8,127 nt of DNA, taken from JAMCQB01 sp947085305. Its GTDB lineage: Bacteria > Nitrospirota > Thermodesulfovibrionia > Thermodesulfovibrionales > UBA9159. The stretch covers positions 1 through 8,127 of the forward strand of contig CAMTVV010000165.1 in assembly GCA_947085305.1 (NCBI GenBank), in the 5' to 3' direction. Below, one piece after another: positions 1-6,425 of the stretch (positions are counted from its first letter, which is position 1; each line of letters opens with the position of its first letter). The notes under the pieces were generated by a model. That model had not been told where the DNA came from. It made no database searches and saw nothing but the letters and a program-made list of their open reading frames with translations. A program made the position numbers and the translations under genes.

Positions 1-710
1 GCTAGGGCAATTACTGTAATTGCCGCTGTCTCAGCGCGAAGGATGCGGCTTCCCAGCGTGGCAACAAGAAATCCCTGCTCCCGGGCAACCCGCACTTCTC
101 CTTCAGTGAAGCCTCCTTCGGGCCCCACGGAAATGATCAATGACCTGCATCCCTCCAGTCTTTTAATGGCTTCCTTCAGTCTGACCCCCTCTCTTTCCCA
201 GAAAAGAATTCCCCTGCACTTCTTGAAATAGGGCGCGTAGGGAGAAGCCGGGGAGAAGATATCTACGAAGGGAATGACCTCATGAATGATCGGGATGGCT
301 GTTCTTCCGGATTGTCGCGAGGCGTCTTCGGCAATCTTTCTCCACCGGATGGCCTTTCCGACGCTGAGCACCTGGCTTCTTTCGGTTATCGCCGGGATTA
401 TCTCCCTGACACCCAGTTCAGTGGCCTTTTGTATCACCAGTTCCATCTTTTCACCTTTGAGAAGACCCTGGATAAGAATGATGTTGACCGGTGATTCCGT
501 ATCGCGGGCAATAATACCGATGACCTCTGCAGTTATTTCTTTCTTGGTGAGGGTGGTGATTCGAGCCCTGTAGGAAAGACCTTTTCCGTCAAGGACCTCC
601 AGTTCATCCCCCTCGCTGCATCTCAAGACCGAGGTGAGATAATGGGCCTTTTCACCGGTAATATGGATCATGCGGGGATTTTCCTCTACTGGAAAGAACA
701 GGCGGGGCAT
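1..710 (-). CDS. rsmE: 16S rRNA (uracil(1498)-N3)-methyltransferase RsmE, C-terminus cut by window edge
   Basis: RsmE uses S-adenosylmethionine to methylate N3 of U1498 in helix 44 of 16S rRNA, acting on the assembled small subunit in the cytoplasm. I translated 236 codons from the ATG at 710 down to position 3 with no stop. An N-terminal PUA-like domain (about residues 1-70, starting MPRLFFPVEE) is followed by a SPOUT methyltransferase domain. Family motifs are in order: QKATELGV (95-102 region), SRQSGR (about 131-136), the SAM-binding knot GPEGG (196-200) and LRAETA (about 224-229). Members are usually near 245 residues, so only some ten residues should be missing past position 1. The start lies 6 bases after the dnaJ stop, with only a weak GAG-type ribosome site, so translation is probably coupled to dnaJ. 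In many Firmicutes prmA sits between dnaJ and rsmE; here it is absent. Function call is secure from the motifs. Confidence 0.95.
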   Translation of the reverse strand, partial: MPRLFFPVEENPRMIHITGEKAHYLTSVLRCSEGDELEVLDGKGLSYRARITTLTKKEITAEVIGIIARDTESPVNIILIQGLLKGEKMELVIQKATELGVREIIPAITERSQVLSVGKAIRWRKIAEDASRQSGRTAIPIIHEVIPFVDIFSPASPYAPYFKKCRGILFWEREGVRLKEAIKRLEGCRSLIISVGPEGGFTEGEVRVAREQGFLVATLGSRILRAETAAITVIAL

Positions 711-716
711 GGAATT

Positions 717-1808
717 CTATTTCTCAGCGCCTGAGAAGATGTCTTTTAACTTGTCCTTGAAGGTCTTCGAAGTCTTGTCACCGTTAATCTGAGCGAACTC
801 CTCAAGGAGATCCTTCTGTCGGGGGGTGATCTGCTTCGGAACCTCGAGATTCACCACAACGACTTCATCCCCTTTACCATGACTGCCGAGGCGCGGAATT
901 CCCTTCCCCCTCATGTGAAAGGCCTTTCCTGAGGGCGTGCCCGGCGGAATTTTAAGGTTCGCCGTTCCTTCAAGGGTAGGGACCTCTATCTCCGCTCCCA
1001 TGACTGCCTGAGGGAAAGTAATGCTCATAGCGCAATAAATATCATTGCCCCTTCTTACAAAGACCGGGTGCTCTTTAATGTCAATGATGATATAGAGATC
1101 CCCGGGCGGGCCGCCGTGGACGCCGGGTTCGCCTTCCCCTGACATCCGCAGGCGCGAACCGGAATCCACACCCGCAGGAACCTTAACATGGATGCTGCGG
1201 ACGTTCTTGACCTTGCCGTTCCCTTTGCATGCAGCGCAGGGATCGGTGATGATCCTGCCTGTGCCGTGGCAGGCGCCGCACGATTTGGATACACTGAAAA
1301 AGCCCTGCTGAAACCTCATATGACCTGTTCCCTTGCAGTGCGAGCAGGTGACAGGTCCCTTGCCTGGCTTTGATCCTGACCCTTTGCACGTGGAACAAGT
1401 CTCCCACCTCGGAACCTCGATCTGCTTTTCCGCGCCGAAGGCGGACTCCTCCAGGGTTATCTCAAGATCATAGCGGAGATCGTTCCCCTTGGCGGGTCTT
1501 GTGCGGCGCTGACCTGAAAAGCCGAAAAAATCCCCGAAGATATCTTCAAATATGTCTCCAAACCCGGCGCCTGCAAAAGCCCCAAACCCGGCGCCCTCAG
1601 TAGAACCGTACCGGTCGTAATTCGCTCTCTTTTCAGCATCGCTCAGTACAGAGTAAGCTTCGCTGATCTCCTTGAACTTCTCCTCTGACGCCTTATTTTC
1701 CGGGTTTCTGTCAGGATGGTGCTTAAGGGCAAGGGCCCTGTAAGCCTTCTTGATCTCGGCCTCAGTGGCATTTCTCGGAACGCCGAGTAACTCATAGTAG
1801 TCCTTCAT
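717..1808 (-). CDS. dnaJ: Chaperone protein DnaJ (Hsp40), full length
   Basis: DnaJ delivers unfolded clients to DnaK and stimulates its ATP hydrolysis. All type I domains are visible in 363 residues: a J domain (about 3-67) with the HPD motif at 31-33; a Gly/Phe-rich linker (about 68-99); a zinc-finger domain with four CxxCxGxG motifs whose cysteines are at 138/141, 155/158, 177/180 and 191/194; and the C-terminal substrate-binding domains (about 200-340). All eight zinc ligands are present, so the protein looks functional. The ATG at 1808 overlaps the dnaK TGA by four bases (ATGA), which implies translational coupling. Start MKDYYELLGV matches the family and needs no extension. It sits fourth in the hrcA-grpE-dnaK-dnaJ operon and should be induced with it by heat through HrcA/CIRCE. 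Confidence 0.98.
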   Translation of the reverse strand: MKDYYELLGVPRNATEAEIKKAYRALALKHHPDRNPENKASEEKFKEISEAYSVLSDAEKRANYDRYGSTEGAGFGAFAGAGFGDIFEDIFGDFFGFSGQRRTRPAKGNDLRYDLEITLEESAFGAEKQIEVPRWETCSTCKGSGSKPGKGPVTCSHCKGTGHMRFQQGFFSVSKSCGACHGTGRIITDPCAACKGNGKVKNVRSIHVKVPAGVDSGSRLRMSGEGEPGVHGGPPGDLYIIIDIKEHPVFVRRGNDIYCAMSITFPQAVMGAEIEVPTLEGTANLKIPPGTPSGKAFHMRGKGIPRLGSHGKGDEVVVVNLEVPKQITPRQKDLLEEFAQINGDKTSKTFKDKLKDIFSGAEK

Positions 1809-3721
1809 TTCTCCTTCTTGTCCACATCTTCAAATTCCGCTTCCACAACTTCCTCTTCCTGTTTGGGCTTTGTTTCGCCAGCCCCCTCCGCCTGACCTGG
1901 CGGGGCGCCTGCTCCTGCGGTCTTGTAAAGATGTTCCGCTATCTTGTGGGAAGCCCTGGTGAGTTTTTCTATTGCTCCCTTGATCTCTGAGGCGTCGGAG
2001 CTGGTATCCTTCACCTTCTTGCACTGTTCCAGTGCCTCCTCTATCTCTCTCTTCTCTGCTTCCGTCACCTTATTTCCGTATTCCCTGAGGGACTTGTCCA
2101 CGGTATAGACAAGGGTATCAGCCTCGTTTCTCGCCTCAGCAAGCTGTCTCTTCTTCCTGTCATCCTCTGCGTGGGATTCCGCGTCCCGGGTCATACCCTT
2201 GATCTCCTCTTCAGTAAGACCGCTTGACGCCGTGATCCTGATGGACTGCTCCTTTCCGGTGCCGAGATCCTTTGCAGAGACGTGGAGAATACCGTTGGCG
2301 TCTATGTCAAAGGACACCTCTACCTGGGGCACGCCACGGGGAGCCGGAGGTATGCCCACCAGTTCGAACACCCCGAGGAGTTTATTGTCTGCAGCCATCT
2401 CCCTCTCGCCCTGGTGGATCTTGATGGTGACCGCGGGCTGGTTGTCGGATGCCGTCGAGAAAATCTGGCTCTTCTTGGTGGGAATCGTGGTGTTTCTCTC
2501 GATGATCTTTGTAAAGATGCCCCCGAGGGTCTCGATGCCCAGGGAAAGGGGAGTCACATCCAGAAGAAGCACTTCTTTCACTTCACCTTTAAGAACCGCG
2601 CCCTGAATCGCAGCGCCCACCGCAACCACCTCGTCGGGATTCACGGTCCGGTTCGGCTCCTTCACAAAGAAAGACTGCACCACTTGCTGAACCTTGGGTG
2701 TGCGGGTCTGGCCTCCCACGAGAATCACTTCATCAATATCCTTGGGAGATAGGTTGGCATCACTAAGGGCAAGTTTACACGGCTCAATGGTCTTCTCGAT
2801 GAGGTCTCCGGTGAGCTGTTCAAGCTTTGCCCTGGAGAGCTTCATGAGGAGATGTTTCGGCCCGCTCGCATCTGCAGTGACAAAGGGAAGGTTTATCTCT
2901 GTCTCCGTGGCTGTGGAGAGTTCGATCTTCGCCCTTTCCGCAGCCTCCTTCAGTCTCTGGAGGGCCATCTTGTCGCTTTTCAGATCTATGCCCTGTTCCT
3001 TCTTGAATTCTTCCACCATCCAGTCGATGATCCTGAGGTCAAAGTCGTCACCACCCAGATAGGTGTCTCCGTTGGTGGATTTGACTTCGATCACGCCTTC
3101 GCCTATCTCGAGGACAGAGATATCGAAGGTGCCACCTCCCAGGTCATAGACCGAAATCTTCTCCTCTTTCTTTTTGTCTAGTCCATAAGCGAGGGAGGCG
3201 GCTGTCGGCTCGTTGATGATCCTCAGGACGTTCAGTCCCGCGATCTTTCCAGCATCCTTCGTAGCCTGTCTCTGACTGTCATCAAAATACGCGGGAACGG
3301 TGATCACCGCGTCTGTAACCTGCTCTCCGAGATAATCTTCGGCAGCCTGTTTCAGTTTCTGAAGTATCATTGCTGAAATCTCAGGGGGAGAATACCTTTT
3401 CCCACGTATCTCCACGTGTGCGTCGCCATTGGACGCCTCCACGATCCTGTACGGCAAGCGTTTCTTTGCGTGATCCACTTGAGGAGAGTTGAATTTTCTT
3501 CCCATCAGTCTCTTTATGGAGAAAATGGTATTTTCAGGGTTAGTAATAGACTGTCTCTTTGCGATCTGCCCCACCAGGCGTTCCCCCTTTTCCGTGAAGG
3601 CAACCACCGACGGCGTCGTCCTGCTCCCTTCCTGGTTCGGGATCACTACCGGTTCACCTCCCTGCACAACAGCAACAACCGAGTTCGTGGTTCCCAAGTC
3701 TATTCCAATCGCTTTTCCCAT
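1805..3721 (-). CDS. dnaK: Molecular chaperone DnaK (Hsp70)
   Basis: DnaK is the ATP-dependent Hsp70 that binds exposed hydrophobic peptides, with DnaJ as co-chaperone and GrpE as nucleotide exchange factor. The protein is 638 residues, the normal length. The nucleotide-binding domain begins with the phosphate loop IDLGTTNS (7-14) and contains the second phosphate motif DLGGGTFD (193-200) and VILVGGQTR (332-340). The interdomain linker is VLLLDVTPLSLG (384-395). The substrate-binding beta domain follows (to about 500), then the helical lid and an acidic tail, EEEVVEAEFEDV, close to the conserved C-terminal tail. The stretch around residues 50-77 (QIAKRQ through MGRKF) is the insertion typical of Gram-negative DnaK. 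A strong AGGAGG (3729-3734) lies 7 bases before the ATG. The start is 2 bases after the grpE stop, and the stop overlaps dnaJ. No defect is visible. Confidence 0.99.
   Translation of the reverse strand: MGKAIGIDLGTTNSVVAVVQGGEPVVIPNQEGSRTTPSVVAFTEKGERLVGQIAKRQSITNPENTIFSIKRLMGRKFNSPQVDHAKKRLPYRIVEASNGDAHVEIRGKRYSPPEISAMILQKLKQAAEDYLGEQVTDAVITVPAYFDDSQRQATKDAGKIAGLNVLRIINEPTAASLAYGLDKKKEEKISVYDLGGGTFDISVLEIGEGVIEVKSTNGDTYLGGDDFDLRIIDWMVEEFKKEQGIDLKSDKMALQRLKEAAERAKIELSTATETEINLPFVTADASGPKHLLMKLSRAKLEQLTGDLIEKTIEPCKLALSDANLSPKDIDEVILVGGQTRTPKVQQVVQSFFVKEPNRTVNPDEVVAVGAAIQGAVLKGEVKEVLLLDVTPLSLGIETLGGIFTKIIERNTTIPTKKSQIFSTASDNQPAVTIKIHQGEREMAADNKLLGVFELVGIPPAPRGVPQVEVSFDIDANGILHVSAKDLGTGKEQSIRITASSGLTEEEIKGMTRDAESHAEDDRKKRQLAEARNEADTLVYTVDKSLREYGNKVTEAEKREIEEALEQCKKVKDTSSDASEIKGAIEKLTRASHKIAEHLYKTAGAGAPPGQAEGAGETKPKQEEEVVEAEFEDVDKKEK
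1811..1816 (-). promoter_or_regulatory. dnaJ ribosome binding site, unusually close to the start
   Basis: On the minus strand AAGGAG is followed by only two bases before the dnaJ ATG, shorter than the usual 5-9. The same bases encode the Lys-Lys-Glu-Lys tail of DnaK. With the ATGA overlap, ribosomes finishing dnaK may reinitiate here, making precise spacing less important. That role is inference. Confidence 0.5.
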
Positions 3722-3723
3722 GG

Positions 3724-4320
3724 TTATTCCTCCTCTGATTCTTTATTAATTTCAATTTCCTGTGCTTCATCAGGTTTTTTCGAAACCGCTACCAGGGAAG
3801 GTCTCAGCACTTTTTCGCCGAACATATATCCTTTCCGGTATTCCTCAACAACGGACTTGTCCTCCACATCCGACCGTACCACCTGCGACATGGCATGGTG
3901 AACTGACGGGTCAAAGGGCTCGCCCTTTGCCGGAATGGGAACAAGGCCGAACTTCTCCATCACTCTCTGAAATTCCCTGAGGGTTATCTCGACTCCCTTG
4001 ACGAGTCCTTCGGACACATCATCAGTTGCATGGCTCAGGGCCATCTCGAGGTTATCGATCACCGGCAGAATTTCATAGAGGATCGACTCGTTGCAGTATT
4101 TGACCAGTTCCTCCTTATCCCTTTGCATACGCTTCTTGTAATTTTCGAACTCAGCGTAAAGCCTGAGGTACTTGTCCTTCATTTCTGCAAGTTCCGCTTC
4201 AGGGCCTGGGCCTTCCCCGGTCAGCTCTTCTTCCTTCTCCGCAGGCTCAAGGCTCTCCACCTCTTTTTTTTCTAGCGCCTCTTCGTTTCCCATATCTTCC
4301 TCCTCATGAAGCCCCGCCAT
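3724..4320 (-). CDS. grpE: Nucleotide exchange factor GrpE
   Basis: GrpE dimers open the DnaK nucleotide pocket to release ADP. The 198 residues show an acidic, probably disordered N-terminus (1-40), a long helix likely to form the dimeric coiled coil (about 40-95, containing AEFENYKKR at 56-64), and the compact head with FDPSVHHAM (136-144), GYMFGEKVLRPSLVAVS (164-180) and a charged end. The first ATG (4320) shares its A with the hrcA stop (TAATG) and has GGAG five bases upstream. A second in-frame ATG at 4293 (Met10) has a stronger AGGAGG five bases upstream, so a 189-residue form is equally credible. Residues 1-9 are not conserved in the family, so function cannot choose between them. The stop is 2 bases before dnaK. 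The product call is secure; the start is not. Confidence 0.97.
   Translation of the reverse strand: MAGLHEEEDMGNEEALEKKEVESLEPAEKEEELTGEGPGPEAELAEMKDKYLRLYAEFENYKKRMQRDKEELVKYCNESILYEILPVIDNLEMALSHATDDVSEGLVKGVEITLREFQRVMEKFGLVPIPAKGEPFDPSVHHAMSQVVRSDVEDKSVVEEYRKGYMFGEKVLRPSLVAVSKKPDEAQEIEINKESEEE
4299..4304 (-). promoter_or_regulatory. Strong Shine-Dalgarno site inside the annotated grpE start region
   Basis: The minus strand reads AGGAGG followed by AAGAT and then ATG at 4293. This is a better site than the GGAG that precedes the ATG at 4320. The bases also code for Glu-Glu-Glu-Asp at GrpE residues 6-9, so the match could be a by-product of acidic codons. It supports an alternative GrpE start at Met10. 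Confidence 0.5.
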
Positions 4321-5345
4321 TACTTCTCCGAAAGAACCTTGGTTAAGAATTTCGCCGCGGTATCCACTAAAGTGATCGCCTTCAGATAGTTCATACGTGT
4401 CGGTCCGATGATACCGATGGTCCCTACGGGCCTGTCACCCTCATTATAGGTGGATACCACTATGCTCAGTTTTTTCATGTCCGGGGCTAAGTTCTCAGAA
4501 CCTATCACCACGTTCACCCCTTCCGACTGGGAGAGGGTATCGAGGAGCTTTATGATGAGGTGCTTGTCCTCGATAGCCCTGGAAATCTCCTTTATCCTCT
4601 GGAGGTCTGAAAATTCAGGGAGTCCCAGCACCTCGGAAAGACCTGATATAAAGACGTCCCCGCAATCAAAATAAAGAGCCTCCCGGCAGATGGTGATCGC
4701 CCTCGAGATAAGGGTATCACAGAGCGCCTTGTCCCGGCGCATTTCCCTTACTATCCTCGCCCTGATCTCATCAATGGCGAGGCCTGCGAACTCGGAATTG
4801 AGGTAATCAGAAATCCTGTTCAGATCCCTCTGGGTCAGATCCACAGCCAGTTGTACGCATTTGTTTTTCACGATCCCCTCATCGGTAAGAAGCACCGTCA
4901 TCACCTGCCCCTCCTTATACCTGAAGAGGTTAATACCTCTCAACGTGGCCTTTTCAGACCTGGGCGTAAGGGCAACGCCGAGGTAATGGGAGACCGTTGA
5001 GAGCGCCTTTGAAGTCTCCTTCAGCAGGGCATTGATATCATTCCTTATGGTCTCGAGCCTCTGGATGATCTCGTCGGCATGGTCCGCATCCCGGGACGCT
5101 TCCCGTTTGGCAAGATAATCCACATAGAAGCGGTATCCCTTATCCGTGGGGATGCGGCCGGCCGAAGTATGGGGTTGATGGAGAAAACCCATATCCTCCA
5201 GATCAGCCATGACATTCCTAATGGTCGCAGGCGAAAGGTTGAAGGCATACTTCTTGGTCACAAATCGTGACCCCACAGGGTCAGGGTTTGTGATATAGCT
5301 TTCGACCACTGCCCACAAGACCCTATGTATCCGCTCATCTAACAT
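4320..5345 (-). CDS. hrcA: Heat-inducible transcription repressor HrcA
   Basis: HrcA binds CIRCE operators and represses class I heat-shock genes; its folding is helped by GroEL in the classic model. The 341 residues match the usual length. The N-terminal winged helix-turn-helix (about 1-75) carries the family pattern VGSRFVTKKY (23-32), LSPATIRNVMADLE (37-50) and TSAGRIPTDKGYRFYVDYL (60-78). A GAF-like dimerisation region and the typical C-terminal stretch GTIGIIGPTRMNYLKAI (about 308-324) follow. The ATG at 5345 has GAGG eight bases upstream. It is the first gene of the operon, and a perfect CIRCE lies about 20 bases ahead of it, so it should repress itself together with grpE, dnaK and dnaJ. 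Its TAA overlaps the first possible grpE ATG by one base. Confidence 0.98.
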   Translation of the reverse strand: MLDERIHRVLWAVVESYITNPDPVGSRFVTKKYAFNLSPATIRNVMADLEDMGFLHQPHTSAGRIPTDKGYRFYVDYLAKREASRDADHADEIIQRLETIRNDINALLKETSKALSTVSHYLGVALTPRSEKATLRGINLFRYKEGQVMTVLLTDEGIVKNKCVQLAVDLTQRDLNRISDYLNSEFAGLAIDEIRARIVREMRRDKALCDTLISRAITICREALYFDCGDVFISGLSEVLGLPEFSDLQRIKEISRAIEDKHLIIKLLDTLSQSEGVNVVIGSENLAPDMKKLSIVVSTYNEGDRPVGTIGIIGPTRMNYLKAITLVDTAAKFLTKVLSEK

Positions 5346-5365
5346 TTTCTATACCTCGCCGCCAA

Positions 5366-5392
5366 TTAGCACTCTCACTATGAGAGTGCTAA
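5366..5392. promoter_or_regulatory. CIRCE operator (HrcA binding site)
   Basis: The site reads TTAGCACTC, nine bases, GAGTGCTAA, identical to the CIRCE consensus in both arms and spacing. The spacer TCACTATGA itself continues the dyad by three pairs, giving 12-bp perfect arms around a CTA loop. It lies between the predicted -10 box and the hrcA start, overlapping the likely transcription start. HrcA bound here would block initiation, and in the transcript the dyad can fold into a strong 5' hairpin. Confidence 0.98.
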
Positions 5393-5394
5393 GT

Positions 5395-5424
5395 AATGTA
5401 ACAATTTTTGTGGAACTGTGTCAA
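5395..5424 (-). promoter_or_regulatory. Housekeeping-type promoter of the hrcA-grpE-dnaK-dnaJ operon
   Basis: On the minus strand a perfect -35 box TTGACA (5419-5424) is followed after 18 bases by TACATT (5395-5400), a 4/6 match to the -10 box. A 17-base spacer to TTACAT is possible but fits worse. Transcription would start inside the CIRCE element a few bases downstream, the usual arrangement for HrcA-controlled sigma-70 promoters. Boxes are seen directly; activity is inferred. Confidence 0.75.
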
Positions 5425-5456
5425 GATGGGCAAAGCAGGCCTGCCGGCATACTCTG

Positions 5457-6293
5457 CTACCACTGCAGCTTCCTCTGCATAAGCCTCTCATACATCTTCG
5501 GGGGCAGGAATGCCTGCTGGTGTATCTCATCGCTGTAATATCTGGTATCAATCCTGAACTCACGCTGTGTCTTCCTCAGGTCGTGTTTCTTTGACGCGGC
5601 AGAGAAGGTCCACCAGTTCCCCGCGTAGGTGACCAGGGGCGCTGTATAGAGGTCAACCACCGGGAAAATGAGGCGCATTGCCTCCTGCACTTCGATCACA
5701 ATATCCTTGTGGAAATGAAGGGATTCTGAAAGGGTCACAAACATGCCCTCGTCAGTGAGGGAGTCCTTTACGGATTTGAAGAACTCCACGGTGAACAGGC
5801 TCTTTGCAAAGCCGACAATATCCGTTGAATCAACGATGATGGCATCAATGTCGCTGTTTCTCGACTTTACAAATTCGGCGCCGTCCATGCAGTGGATCTC
5901 CACGCGCGGGTCATTCACCCGGCTCGCGACGGCGGGGAAGAATTTCTTCGACACAGTGATCACCTCTTCATCGATCTCGATGAAATATACCTTTTTCACC
6001 GATTCATGCTTAAGCACCTCTCTCACAGCCCCGCCGTCACCGCCGCCGATAACAACCACATTCACGGGATTGGGATGGGCATGCATTACCGGATGGACGA
6101 GCATCTCATGGTAAAAGAATTCATCCCTCTCTGTGATCTGCACCACTCCGTCGAGGATAAGCATTTTGCCGAAGTAGGGGTTCTCGATCACCATAATGTC
6201 CTGAAATTCGCTCTTCCCCTTGTAGAGCACCTTCTCGGTGTCATACACATACTGTATCGGCGCGTAGGGATCCTTCTCAAAAAACTTTATCAT
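5457..6293 (-). CDS. speE: Polyamine aminopropyltransferase (spermidine synthase family), divergent active site
   Basis: SpeE-family enzymes transfer the aminopropyl group of decarboxylated AdoMet to a diamine, classically putrescine, giving spermidine. The 278 residues show the N-terminal beta domain (1-60), YHEMLVHP (61-68), the nucleotide-binding GGGDGGAVREVLKH (83-96), the acidic residue in the IEIDEE strand (105-110), DGAEFV (137-142) and the catalytic DSTD (155-158). Odd points: the usual DPxGPA after DST is DIVGFA, the usual QSE-type strand is LSE (188-190), and the usual PTYPSGxW loop is VTYAGNWW (221-228). These flank the amine pocket, so the acceptor or product may differ from spermidine. 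A strong AAGGAGG lies four bases before the ATG. It follows the decarboxylase gene by 132 bases and is probably co-transcribed with it. No speD is in the window. Family membership is secure; exact substrate is open. Confidence 0.9.
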   Translation of the reverse strand: MIKFFEKDPYAPIQYVYDTEKVLYKGKSEFQDIMVIENPYFGKMLILDGVVQITERDEFFYHEMLVHPVMHAHPNPVNVVVIGGGDGGAVREVLKHESVKKVYFIEIDEEVITVSKKFFPAVASRVNDPRVEIHCMDGAEFVKSRNSDIDAIIVDSTDIVGFAKSLFTVEFFKSVKDSLTDEGMFVTLSESLHFHKDIVIEVQEAMRLIFPVVDLYTAPLVTYAGNWWTFSAASKKHDLRKTQREFRIDTRYYSDEIHQQAFLPPKMYERLMQRKLQW

Positions 6294-6314
6294 GTCTCCT
6301 CCTTCAAGAATTTA

Positions 6315-6396
6315 ACCACAGAGAGCACAGAGTTTAAAACAAAAAATACTAATCTTTTTCAGAACCATTTACGCTTTTCTCTGTGTCCTCTGTGGT
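6315..6396. repeat. Imperfect inverted repeat of ACCACAGAG type between decarboxylase and speE
   Basis: The left arm (6315-6332) and right arm (6379-6396) are 18 bases each and complementary at 16 positions; the two mismatches are adjacent in the middle. About 46 AT-rich bases separate them. A further half copy, CTGTGGTT, is at 6409-6416. Each arm is itself a near tandem of CACAGAG, a pattern I recognise from intergenic repeats in several environmental bacterial genomes. In the transcript the arms could pair into a long hairpin just ahead of the speE ribosome site. Whether it is mobile, processed or regulatory cannot be told here. Confidence 0.75.
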
Positions 6397-6425
6397 CTGC
6401 CTTTTTTCCTGTGGTTTTATCCTTT

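Noticed and set aside
2199..3181. Several overlapping plus-strand frames of 109-156 codons opposite dnaK
   Set aside because: They are antisense shadows of a highly conserved gene with strong codon bias; none shows a recognisable domain.
5435..5444. GCAGGCCTGC palindrome after speE as a terminator
   Set aside because: The ten-base palindrome has no room for a loop and no T-run follows; it lies just upstream of the hrcA -35 box.
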